Notes: generated from the sequence alone by a model not told the origin. DNA of 5,033 bases from Puniceicoccales bacterium (GCA_031289285.1 JAITPT010000033.1:1-5033), one strand, 5' to 3'. Counted from the first letter of the stretch, positions 1 to 5,033 are shown. A program made the numbers and translations.

Positions 1-8
1 CCGCACTC

Positions 9-43
9 ATGGTGTGCGTAGCTTACCCCCGCCCGCACACCAT
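9..43. repeat. 10-bp inverted repeat with 15-nt loop
   Basis: ATGGTGTGCG at 9-18 pairs perfectly with CGCACACCAT at 34-43, around a C-rich loop. The right arm is part of the alaS-tail remnant (its M-M-V-C codons), so the left arm resembles an inverted scrap of the same sequence. No T-run follows on either strand, so a terminator is not well supported. Confidence 0.5.
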
Positions 44-100
44 CATTTCAATGGTTGCGAGGGCGGTGGGGAGGTCTGCGGGATTGGTGCCGCTGCCCAC
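23..100 (-). pseudogene. Diverged remnant copy of the alaS 3' end
   Basis: Positions 36-100 match 221-285 (the last 21 codons plus part of the stop of alaS) at 59 of 65 bases by hand alignment, offset 185 bp, same orientation. In the matching frame it reads VGSGTNPADLPTALATIEMM, then V-C-G-R-G and TAA at 23-25. The first 29 bases after the shared CACACCATCA are identical. Upstream of position 100 on the minus strand there is no further similarity to alaS; an in-frame stop lies about 105 bp upstream and no ATG lies between. It is therefore probably a fragment and not a gene. The copy has Pro where alaS has Thr (GTNPAD versus GTNTAG), and Pro is what I recall as common in the AlaRS family here, so it may preserve an older or foreign alaS end. 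Confidence 0.6.
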
Positions 101-219
101 AGGCCAATAAAGTGTCAGACCCTTTTTTCCTTTGACTCTCGATTTCCGCTCGACACGGGCACGGGCACGGGCACCGCCCTTATGGAGCGCGTTGGTTACC
201 TCACCTCATCCCTCACCCC
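101..219. other. Intergenic spacer downstream of alaS
   Basis: No gene is seen. It holds three exact tandem copies of ACGGGC at 155-172, a pyrimidine-rich stretch at about 200-226 (on the minus strand, repeated TGAGG units running on from the alaS stop), and a T-rich tract near 121-133. No hairpin followed by a T-run was found to serve as an alaS terminator. Confidence 0.5.
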
Positions 220-2940
220 TCACACCATCATTTCAATGGTTGCGAGGGCGGTGGGGAGGCCGGCGGTGTTGGTGCCGCCGCCCATTGCGCTGTCGGGTTT
301 GCCGCCGCCTTTACCGCCGAGGGCGAGGCAGAGGGCACCTACGATTTTTCCGGCGTTGCGCCCAGCGGCAATCGCCGCCGCCGCGCATTGGCAAACAACA
401 CTCACCTTGCCCTCAATGACCGCCGCCAACACCACGACATCCACCTGCTTAATCAGCCCGTTGGCAAGCTCACGCAGAACGACAGGCGTCTCCGCCGCAG
501 TTTGGGCGATGATGACGCGCAGGCCGCCAGAGAACTTCGCCTTTATCGCCAAATTCGCCGCGAGGATGGCGTTCTCGCGTTGCCGGAACGTGCGAAGTTT
601 CTTCTCGGTGTCGGAAAGCGTGGCGGCGAGCTGCGCGACCTTCTGCGGCAACTCGGCGACCGACGCGCCCGCCGTCGCCGCGACCGCCGCCAGCTTTTCC
701 GTCTCGGCGCAAACACGTGCGTAGGCGGCACCGCCCGCGACTGCCTCGATGCGGCGAACTCCGGCGGCGATGGCGTTTTCGGCGACGATGCGGAAAAGAC
801 CGATTTCGCCCGTGGCGCGGACATGTGTGCCGCCGCAAAGCTCCATCGAGTAGCCGTCGAGCCGCCCAGCTTCGCCGCCGATTTGCACGACGCGCACAAG
901 CTCGCCGTATTTGTCCCCGAAAAACTGCATCACATCCGCTCTGCCTTTGACCTCGGCGTGGGGAACTTCCGTCCACGAGACAGCAGCGTTCTCCCAAATT
1001 TTTTCGTTCACGAGACGCTCGACTTCGCGGACTTGCTCGCGGGTGAGCGGAGCGGAGTTGAAGTCAAACGTGAGTTTTTCGTCGCTCACGAAAGAGCCTT
1101 TTTGCGCGATGTCGGAAGCGACGACTTTGTGAAGCGCCCAGTGCAAAAGGTGCGTGACCGTGTGGTGGCGCTCGATAGCGCGGCGGCGCGGCGTGTCGGC
1201 GGCCAACTCGACCTCGGTGCCGAGCGCAGGAGCGGCGTCGGCGTCGCTGTCGGCAGCGTCGAGGATGTGCAGAAACGTGTCGCCAGACTTCTGAGTGTTG
1301 GCGACGCGCCATGTTTTCGCGCCGACGGAGATGAGACCGGTGTCGCCGACTTGGCCGCCCATTTCGGCGTAAAACGGCGAACGCTCGAAGACGAGGGCAA
1401 GCGTGTTGTCTTTGACATGGACGACCTCGCTGACATGGGCGACGGCGCGGAGTTGCGCGTGGCCAACGAACTCGGTTTTCGTTTTCCCGACGAGGTTGGA
1501 GAGCGTGATGACTTCGCGTTTCTGGGCGGCCTTGGCGCGTTCGCGTTGCTCGCCCATGAGGCGGTCGAAGCCGGCGGTGTCAACGGCGAGACCGCGCTCG
1601 CGGGCGAGTAGCTCGGTGAGGTCGAGCGGGAAACCGTAGGTGTCGTAGAGTTTGAAAACAAAGTCACCGGAGAGCGTTTTGCCGGAGAGTCTCGCCGCCT
1701 CTTCCTCGAACAACGTCAGCCCCCTGTCGAGTGTCCGATTGAAGGCTTCTTCCTCGGCGCGGATAACGTCTTTGACGTGGGCGGCGCGGGCGGCGATTTC
1801 GGGGAAGACGCCGCCCATCGTCCCGACGAGCACGTCAACGAGTTTGTGGAAAAACGGCTCCTTGAAACCCAGCGCTCGCCCGTAGCGCACGGCGCGGCGG
1901 AGGATGCGGCGGAGGACGTAATTGCGGTCGTTGTTGCCCGGCTGGATGCCGTCGGCGATAGCAAACGAAAGTGTGCGGATGTGGTCGGCGATGACGCGAA
2001 ACGCGATGTCCACGCGCTCCTGCTCGGTGGTGTCGCCGCTGCCGACAACGGGCAACGTAGATGCGTATTTCTTGCCGGACATCTTTTCGAGCGCGTCAAA
2101 AATTGGCCTGAAGATGTCGGTCTCGTAATTGGAAATGATGCCGCCGAAGTCCCTAAAGTTTTTTGTACACTGCATGATTGCGCAGACGCGCTCGAAGCCC
2201 ATGCCGGTATCCACGTGGCGGGCGGGGAGCGGGGAAAATGAGCCGTCGGGGTTGGCATTGAACTGAATGAAAACGAGGTTCCAAATTTCCATGCACAGCG
2301 GAGAGCCAGCGTTGACGAGCTTGCCGCCAGTCGAGGCGTCGGGCGTGAGGTCAATGTGTATCTCTGTGCAGGGGCCGCAGGGGCCGGTTTCGCCCATCAT
2401 CCAGAAGTTGTCTTTTTTGTTGCCGTTGACGATGTGGACGGCGGGGTCGAGACCCACAGCGCGAAACTTCTCCGCCCATGCGTCGTAGGCTTCTTGGTCA
2501 AACTCGGCGGGGTCGCCCTTCGCCTTGTCGGGCGCATAGACGGTGGTGTAGAGGCGCGCTGGCGGAAATTTCCAGACTCCCGTGATAAGTTCCCACGCCC
2601 ACGCCACGGCCTCGCGTTTGAAGTAGTCGCCAAACGACCAGTTGCCCAGCATCTCGAAAAACGTGTGGTGGTAGGTGTCGAGGCCAACGTCGTCGAGGTC
2701 GTTGTGTTTGCCGCCAGCGCGGATACACTTCTGGGTATCGGTAGCGCGTCCGGGCGTGTAGGGACATTTTTTTTCACCGAGAAAAATCGGGACAAATTGG
2801 TTCATCCCTGCGTTCGTGAAGAGGAGGTTTGGCGAGTCGGGGAGAAGGCTCGATGAGGGCACGATGGTGTGCTGCTTTGAACGGAAAAAATCGAGGAAGC
2901 TCTGGCGGACTTCGGCGGCGGTGCGGATTTCGGAGGACAT
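220..2940 (-). CDS. alaS: Alanyl-tRNA synthetase (AlaRS), complete
   Basis: Cytosolic class II synthetase that charges tRNA-Ala with alanine using ATP and hydrolyses mischarged Ser/Gly-tRNA-Ala. It has 906 residues, close to the 876 of the E. coli enzyme. The catalytic domain opens with AEVRQSFLDFF and LLFTNAGMNQF (about residues 9-49), followed by motif 2 around HHTFFEMLGNWSFGDYFK (91-108) and motif 3 TGMGFER (245-251). The editing domain has the zinc-type residues HxxxH (H593, H597) and CxxxH in LCGGTH (C702, H706). The C-Ala/DHHA1 end has the GGG-KPD and GGGTN glycine motifs and LPTALA near residues 877-900. The ATG at 2940 was chosen because the family N-terminus begins there. The frame stays open upstream to 3336, but that stretch is low-complexity minisatellite translation. 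No Shine-Dalgarno sequence precedes the start. The gene is divergent from the rpn gene. The tail reads GLPTALATIEMMV then TGA, and a partial copy of this end lies just downstream. Confidence 0.97.
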   Translation of the reverse strand: MSSEIRTAAEVRQSFLDFFRSKQHTIVPSSSLLPDSPNLLFTNAGMNQFVPIFLGEKKCPYTPGRATDTQKCIRAGGKHNDLDDVGLDTYHHTFFEMLGNWSFGDYFKREAVAWAWELITGVWKFPPARLYTTVYAPDKAKGDPAEFDQEAYDAWAEKFRAVGLDPAVHIVNGNKKDNFWMMGETGPCGPCTEIHIDLTPDASTGGKLVNAGSPLCMEIWNLVFIQFNANPDGSFSPLPARHVDTGMGFERVCAIMQCTKNFRDFGGIISNYETDIFRPIFDALEKMSGKKYASTLPVVGSGDTTEQERVDIAFRVIADHIRTLSFAIADGIQPGNNDRNYVLRRILRRAVRYGRALGFKEPFFHKLVDVLVGTMGGVFPEIAARAAHVKDVIRAEEEAFNRTLDRGLTLFEEEAARLSGKTLSGDFVFKLYDTYGFPLDLTELLARERGLAVDTAGFDRLMGEQRERAKAAQKREVITLSNLVGKTKTEFVGHAQLRAVAHVSEVVHVKDNTLALVFERSPFYAEMGGQVGDTGLISVGAKTWRVANTQKSGDTFLHILDAADSDADAAPALGTEVELAADTPRRRAIERHHTVTHLLHWALHKVVASDIAQKGSFVSDEKLTFDFNSAPLTREQVREVERLVNEKIWENAAVSWTEVPHAEVKGRADVMQFFGDKYGELVRVVQIGGEAGRLDGYSMELCGGTHVRATGEIGLFRIVAENAIAAGVRRIEAVAGGAAYARVCAETEKLAAVAATAGASVAELPQKVAQLAATLSDTEKKLRTFRQRENAILAANLAIKAKFSGGLRVIIAQTAAETPVVLRELANGLIKQVDVVVLAAVIEGKVSVVCQCAAAAIAAGRNAGKIVGALCLALGGKGGGKPDSAMGGGTNTAGLPTALATIEMMV

Positions 2941-3160
2941 GGTTTTTGCGCGGTGTGGGTTGTAGAAGAGTTGTGTAGGTGTGCGGAAGGGGCGGAGAGG
3001 GAAATGCCTTCGGGCAGCGCGGCAAGCGCAAACACCGAGACACCCGCGATGCACGAGACACCCGCCACCACCCGCCCGTCGCCCGCCGGTGGACGCAATG
3101 GACGTTGTGGACATCGTGGACGCAGTGGACATGCTGAGTGTGCCTCCGATACCTGCTACT
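2941..3160. promoter_or_regulatory. Divergent intergenic region between alaS and rpn
   Basis: It must hold the alaS promoter if alaS is not driven from further upstream. Reading toward alaS, a weak candidate is TTCCGC, about 18 nt, then TACAAC, ending some 20 nt before the ATG; this is far from consensus and is offered only as a guess. The 5' leader directly before alaS is CGCGCAAAAACC, with no ribosome-binding site. A 12-bp sequence, CGAGACACCCGC, occurs twice at 3036-3047 and 3054-3065, an 18-bp spacing. The right third is the beginning of the 9-bp array. No convincing rpn promoter was found. Confidence 0.35.
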
Positions 3161-3222
3161 ATGTCCACTCCGTCCACACCGTCCACGCCGTCCACCATGT
3201 CCACTCCGTCCACCTCGTCCAC
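3089..3222. repeat. Head-to-head 9-bp minisatellite (GTGGACNNN / NNNGTCCAC)
   Basis: The left arm has GTGGAC at 3089, 3107, 3116 and 3125 and ATGGAC at 3098, all in a strict 9-bp period. The right arm has the reverse complement GTCCAC at 3163, 3172, 3181, 3190, 3199, 3208 and 3217, again every 9 bp. The arms face each other across a 28-nt unique spacer (3133-3160). The innermost 17 bp of the arms (3116-3132 against 3161-3177) are complementary at 16 of 17 positions, so a long imperfect hairpin is possible. The right arm codes for Ser-Thr-Pro repeats in the rpn frame and Val-Asp-Gly repeats on the other strand. Confidence 0.9.
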
Positions 3223-4381
3223 ACCTGACGCCCCCGCCGCCGCCCCCGCCGCCGCCGTCACCCACGCGCCGCCTTCGCCGCCGGAGGAGGGTGCGCACAT
3301 CGTCGCTGCCCTGCTCAAAGAGCACAAACTCATCATGCCTCACGATGTGCTTTTCAAAGCCCATTACTGGCAGCCTGCCGAGGTCGAAGCGCTCTGCCGC
3401 GACATCTACCCTGCGGCTATCGTCAATCTCGTGGATTGGCCTGCGCTCAGACGCATCTCTTCTGAGGTCTTCGACTCCCTCTTCGTCGAGCACCGTGCTG
3501 ACATGGCCTTCGAGGCGTTCACGGCGCTTGGTGGCTGCCTGCCCTTCATTTTTCATCTGGAGGAAGAGGCGGAGCCGGACACGTTTTTTGCGGTTCGGTT
3601 GCTGGCCTATGGCTCGGGGTTTTACTCTCGTTTTCTCAAGGAACATCCCGGCGCACCGCTGCCGCGTCTGCTCATCATCGTTGTCCACAACGGCAAGACT
3701 CCTTGGCGCGGCGCGACCAATTTCCAGCACCTGCTCGCTCCTGCGCCCACGCCTGCGGCGGAGGCCGCGCTCGCGCCTTTCGCCTTTAAGTTCGATTTCA
3801 GACTGATTGATTTGGCGTCCTTGTCACCGGACGAAATGGTTGGCAGCCGACGCGGGCGTTTAATTTTGGAAGCGATGCTGTCTGGGCGACGCGAAGATTT
3901 GACGGGATTTTTTACGCGGCGCTGTTCCGAATTGGACGATCTGTCGGTGACGGATGAAGTTTTTTACACGCTCTTGATTCGCTACTTGATTTCTGTATCG
4001 GGAAAGTTAAGCTGCGAGGAAGTAGAAGAACTGGTAAAGATTTTACCTGAACGAACGGGGACCTACACCATGACTATCATCGAATCACTCATCAAAGAAC
4101 GAGAAGGGAAATCCCTTGAAAAAGGCATCGTCATCGGCGAAGAGCGCGGCGAAGTGCGCGGCGAAGAGCGCGGCATCGTCATCGGCGAAGAGCGCGGCAA
4201 AGAGCGCGGCATCGTCATCGGCGAAGAGCGCGGCATCTTGATTGGGCGCATCTGCGACCGCTACAAGTTTTGGGCGACACCGCTGACCGACTCGCAGGAG
4301 GCGCACTTGCGCAAGATGTCGCTCACCTATCTGCAAGACCTCTTCGCGCAAGTGGACAAGGGCGTCTTCCCAAAAATCTAA
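3161..4381 (+). CDS. Rpn-family nuclease / putative transposase (PF04754-like), full-length RpnL-type
   Basis: Recombination-promoting nuclease family, PD-(D/E)XK fold. Known E. coli members are DNA endonucleases that act as toxic anti-phage proteins; the activity here is inferred. With the ATG at 3161 the protein has 406 residues. Residues 1-45 are low-complexity Ser/Thr/Pro/Ala and arise from the 9-bp array. The domain begins at MPHDVLFK (59-66), the family HDxxFK opening, and continues with VDWPALRR, RADMAFEA (D114), FHLEEEAEPD (E134, E136), FRLLAYG-type sequence and LPRLLIIVVHNGKTPW. The usual E-x-Q/K of the active site reads E-E-E. The C-terminus has a GIVI/GEER tetrapeptide ladder, then a conserved end, HLRKMSLTYLQDLFAQV. 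The start is uncertain: ATGs at 3098, 3131, 3161, 3197 and 3335 are in frame, none with a good Shine-Dalgarno; 3335 (348 residues) would give the family's usual N-terminus. A standalone copy of its C-terminal domain follows. Confidence 0.78.
   Translation: MSTPSTPSTPSTMSTPSTSSTPDAPAAAPAAAVTHAPPSPPEEGAHIVAALLKEHKLIMPHDVLFKAHYWQPAEVEALCRDIYPAAIVNLVDWPALRRISSEVFDSLFVEHRADMAFEAFTALGGCLPFIFHLEEEAEPDTFFAVRLLAYGSGFYSRFLKEHPGAPLPRLLIIVVHNGKTPWRGATNFQHLLAPAPTPAAEAALAPFAFKFDFRLIDLASLSPDEMVGSRRGRLILEAMLSGRREDLTGFFTRRCSELDDLSVTDEVFYTLLIRYLISVSGKLSCEEVEELVKILPERTGTYTMTIIESLIKEREGKSLEKGIVIGEERGEVRGEERGIVIGEERGKERGIVIGEERGILIGRICDRYKFWATPLTDSQEAHLRKMSLTYLQDLFAQVDKGVFPKI
4070..4381 (+). CDS. Candidate gene-within-gene product, RpnS-like C-terminal domain (internal start)
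   Basis: An in-frame ATG at 4070 inside the rpn gene would yield a 103-residue protein consisting only of the C-terminal domain: MTIIESLIKER, then the GIVI/GEER ladder, then the conserved HLRKMSL...LFAQV end. A GGGG at 4057-4060 sits 9 nt before this ATG. In E. coli, RpnS products translated from such internal starts bind and inhibit the full-length RpnL, and their helix carries a variable number of four-residue repeats, as here. Support for the start comes from the neighbouring gene, which begins at exactly the homologous ATG. Separate translation is inferred, not shown. Confidence 0.45.
   Translation: MTIIESLIKEREGKSLEKGIVIGEERGEVRGEERGIVIGEERGKERGIVIGEERGILIGRICDRYKFWATPLTDSQEAHLRKMSLTYLQDLFAQVDKGVFPKI
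4124..4234 (+). repeat. Coding 12-bp repeat ladder with three perfect 27-bp copies
   Basis: An identical 27-bp element starting GGCATCGTCATCGGC occurs at 4124-4150, 4172-4198 and 4208-4234. The spacings of 48 and 36 bp are multiples of 12 bp, so copies shift by whole tetrapeptides (G-I-V-I and G-E-E-R types) and the frame is kept. This is the DNA basis for variable helix length by slippage or recombination. Confidence 0.95.
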
Positions 4382-4407
4382 AAACACCCGCTCTGCCTCG
4401 AACCAAC

Positions 4408-4411
4408 GGAG
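4408..4411 (+). promoter_or_regulatory. Ribosome-binding site of the standalone RpnS-like gene
   Basis: GGAG, 9 nt upstream of the ATG at 4421. It lies in the part duplicated from inside the rpn gene, where the matching bases at 4057-4060 are GGGG. The single G-to-A difference makes the downstream copy the better Shine-Dalgarno match. Confidence 0.5.
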
Positions 4412-4420
4412 ACCTACACC

Positions 4421-4732
4421 ATGACACTCATCGAATCACTCATCAAAGAGCGGATAGGGCAACATCTCCGCAAGAGGGAGAAGGTGGTCTTCGAGCGCAG
4501 CTTTGAGCACGGCTTCGAGCGAGCGATGCAGTGCGCCTTCGAGATTGGTCTGAAGCGCGGCTACAAAATCGGCTTCAAGCGCGGCGTGTTGATAGGAGAG
4601 ATCCGCATCCACTACGAGCGTTTGGCGACACCGCTGGCCGACGAGCAGACGGCGCACTTGCGCAAGATGTCGCTCCCTGACCTGCAAGACCTCTTCGCGC
4701 AAGTGCGCAGGGGCGTCTTCCCCGAAATCTGA
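4421..4732 (+). CDS. Standalone Rpn C-terminal-domain protein (RpnS-like paralogue)
   Basis: A 103-residue protein aligning without gaps to the last 103 residues of the upstream Rpn protein. The first 11 residues match at 10 positions (MTLIESLIKER) and the last 35 at 27 positions (ending HLRKMSLPDLQDLFAQV-RRGVFPEI). The middle (12-59) is highly diverged but keeps the four-residue Gly phase, with FERGFER-like and LKRGYKIGFKRG sequence replacing GIVIGEER. It has no nuclease domain, signal peptide or membrane segment. GGAG at 4408-4411, 9 nt before the ATG, is a fair ribosome-binding site. It starts 39 nt after the rpn stop and in the same frame, so cotranscription is likely. By homology with E. 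coli RpnS it could be an antitoxin or modulator of the nuclease. The alternative is an inert 5'-truncated duplicate, but the intact frame, preserved length and ribosome-binding site argue for a real gene. Confidence 0.75.
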   Translation: MTLIESLIKERIGQHLRKREKVVFERSFEHGFERAMQCAFEIGLKRGYKIGFKRGVLIGEIRIHYERLATPLADEQTAHLRKMSLPDLQDLFAQVRRGVFPEI

Positions 4733-4744
4733 AGGCAGCGTCGT

Positions 4745-4760
4745 CGCAGCTGCAGCTGCG
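4745..4760. repeat. 16-bp perfect palindrome 13 bp after the rpnS-like stop
   Basis: CGCAGCTGCAGCTGCG is fully self-complementary, either as 8+8 or as a 6-bp stem with a TGCA loop. It follows the stop codon at 4730-4732 but no T-run follows, so it may be a weak 3' hairpin or a protein-binding dyad and not a classical terminator. Confidence 0.5.
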
Positions 4761-4806
4761 CCTGCTCCTGCGCGGCATGCACGGCAGAAAAAAACGGCTT
4801 TGAACC

Positions 4807-4830
4807 GCAGATGACGCAGATAGCGCAGAT
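4807..4830 (+). repeat. GCAGATNNN triplicate (9-bp period)
   Basis: GCAGAT starts at 4807, 4816 and 4825. The run AACCGCAGATGACGCAGAT belongs to a type of degenerate intergenic repeat that I recall from Verrucomicrobia and Planctomycetes genomes. It shares the 9-bp period of the GTGGAC array. Confidence 0.7.
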
Positions 4831-4865
4831 ATGAGGAGTGCAGGCGATGTCGTTCGCGTAGTGCC

Positions 4866-4960
4866 AAAAAAACCACGCAGGGCATTTACCCCCCCCAAAA
4901 AAAACCACGAAGGGCATTTTTACCACGAAGGTCACAAAGGTTTTCGCAAAGGGCACAAAG
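4866..4960 (+). repeat. ACCACGAAGG-type intergenic repeat cluster
   Basis: Two copies of poly-A followed by CCACG(C/A)AGGGCATTT lie at about 4866-4888 and 4897-4919, then ACCACGAAGGTCACAAAGG at 4922-4940 and GCAAAGGGCACAAAGG at 4946-4961. The copies are imperfect. A C8A8 run at 4889-4904 separates the first two. Open frames crossing this stretch (for example FVTFVVKMPFVVFF on the minus strand) are translations of the repeat, not genes. Confidence 0.75.
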
Positions 4961-5008
4961 GAGGTGAGCTTGTGCCTGTGTCCAGTTTGGGGGACATCAA
5001 AACTTCCC

Positions 5009-5033
5009 AACCCAAACCCCAAACCCCAAACCC
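5009..5033. repeat. Telomere-like (AAACCCC)n tract, cut by the window end
   Basis: AACCC followed by AAACCCC at 5014-5020 and 5021-5027 and AAACCC at 5028-5033. The minus strand has five G-runs of 3-4 separated by TT or TTT, a pattern able to fold as a G-quadruplex. A lone opposite-facing GTTTGGGGG at 4985-4993 can pair with CCCCAAAC at 5017-5024. The full extent lies outside the window. Confidence 0.8.

Larger units (their letters stand above)
4049..4732 (+). repeat. Tandem partial duplication of the rpn 3' end (2 x 333 bp, 351-bp offset)
   Basis: Unit 1 is 4049-4381 and unit 2 is 4400-4732. Similarity begins upstream of both ATGs, where GAACGAACGGGG matches GAACCAACGGAG and both are followed by the identical ACCTACACCATGAC, and it runs to the stop codons (TAA and TGA). 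There are no indels by hand alignment. The ends are near-identical, while the repeat-coding middle is hardly alignable at the DNA level. Confidence 0.9.

Noticed and set aside
14..724. 236-residue plus-strand open frame at the left end
   Set aside because: It runs through the alaS-tail remnant and antisense alaS with no domain and no start signal.
388..1611. 407-residue plus-strand open frame opposite alaS
   Set aside because: Antisense shadow of a high-GC gene; composition is Arg/Asp/Ala-rich with no recognisable domain, and alaS motifs are clear on the other strand.
3089..3222. CRISPR array
   Set aside because: Units are 9 bp with 3-bp variable parts and occur in both orientations; there are no unique spacers of CRISPR size and no cas genes.
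3283..3290. GGAGGAGG as the rpn ribosome-binding site
   Set aside because: Strong Shine-Dalgarno match, but no in-frame ATG, GTG or TTG follows at 5-12 nt; the GTG at 3291 is out of frame and the ATG at 3335 is 44 nt away.
2941..3336. 132-residue N-terminal extension of the AlaS reading frame
   Set aside because: It is Gly/Val/Asp/Ser low-complexity translation of the GC-rich repeat array; AlaRS homology starts at the ATG at 2940.
2774..3730. 318-residue minus-strand open frame across the divide
   Set aside because: It overlaps both the rpn core and the alaS start in other frames and is Arg/Gly low-complexity.
4745..4760. Rho-independent terminator
   Set aside because: A dyad is present, but no T-run follows it on either strand.
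4612..5022. 136-residue minus-strand open frame at the right end
   Set aside because: Its N-terminal half is the translation of the ACCACGAAGG repeats and the rest is antisense to the RpnS-like gene.

Overview
The window is GC-rich bacterial chromosomal DNA. It has two divergent blocks: a housekeeping gene, alaS, on the minus strand (220-2940), and a two-gene nuclease-family locus on the plus strand (3161-4732), followed by a repeat-filled intergenic tail (4733-5033). The AlaS sequence, the lack of Shine-Dalgarno sites at the main genes, the high GC and the short intergenic repeats (GTGGACNNN, GCAGATNNN and ACCACGAAGG families) remind me most of Verrucomicrobiota, perhaps an Opitutaceae relative. 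This placement is from memory and is only moderately certain.

Layout: 1-219 lies downstream of alaS and contains a diverged 65-bp copy of the alaS 3' end (36-100) in the same orientation and still readable in frame, plus a small inverted repeat. 220-2940 is a complete alanyl-tRNA synthetase with all aminoacylation and editing signatures. 2941-3160 is the divergent intergenic region; it runs into an array of 9-bp units arranged head-to-head (3089-3222), which can form a large imperfect hairpin and spills into the low-complexity N-terminus of the next gene. 3161-4381 is an Rpn-family (PF04754-like, PD-(D/E)XK) nuclease with a C-terminal ladder of four-residue repeats. 4421-4732 is a separate 103-residue ORF that duplicates only the C-terminal domain of that protein, displaced by exactly 351 bp.

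The most interesting system is the rpn locus. Published work on E. coli Rpn proteins shows that the C-terminal domain (RpnS) is translated from a start inside the gene, carries a variable number of four-residue repeats, and inhibits the full-length toxic nuclease (RpnL), which defends against phage. Here an in-frame internal ATG at 4070 would give a 103-residue RpnS-like product. The downstream standalone gene starts at the homologous ATG, is also 103 residues, and aligns without gaps. Its two ends are conserved and its repeat core is strongly diverged. This looks like a nuclease with a built-in candidate antitoxin plus a second, freestanding, re-specified copy. The function is inferred; the architecture is seen directly.

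No rRNA, tRNA, insertion sequence or CRISPR array was seen.
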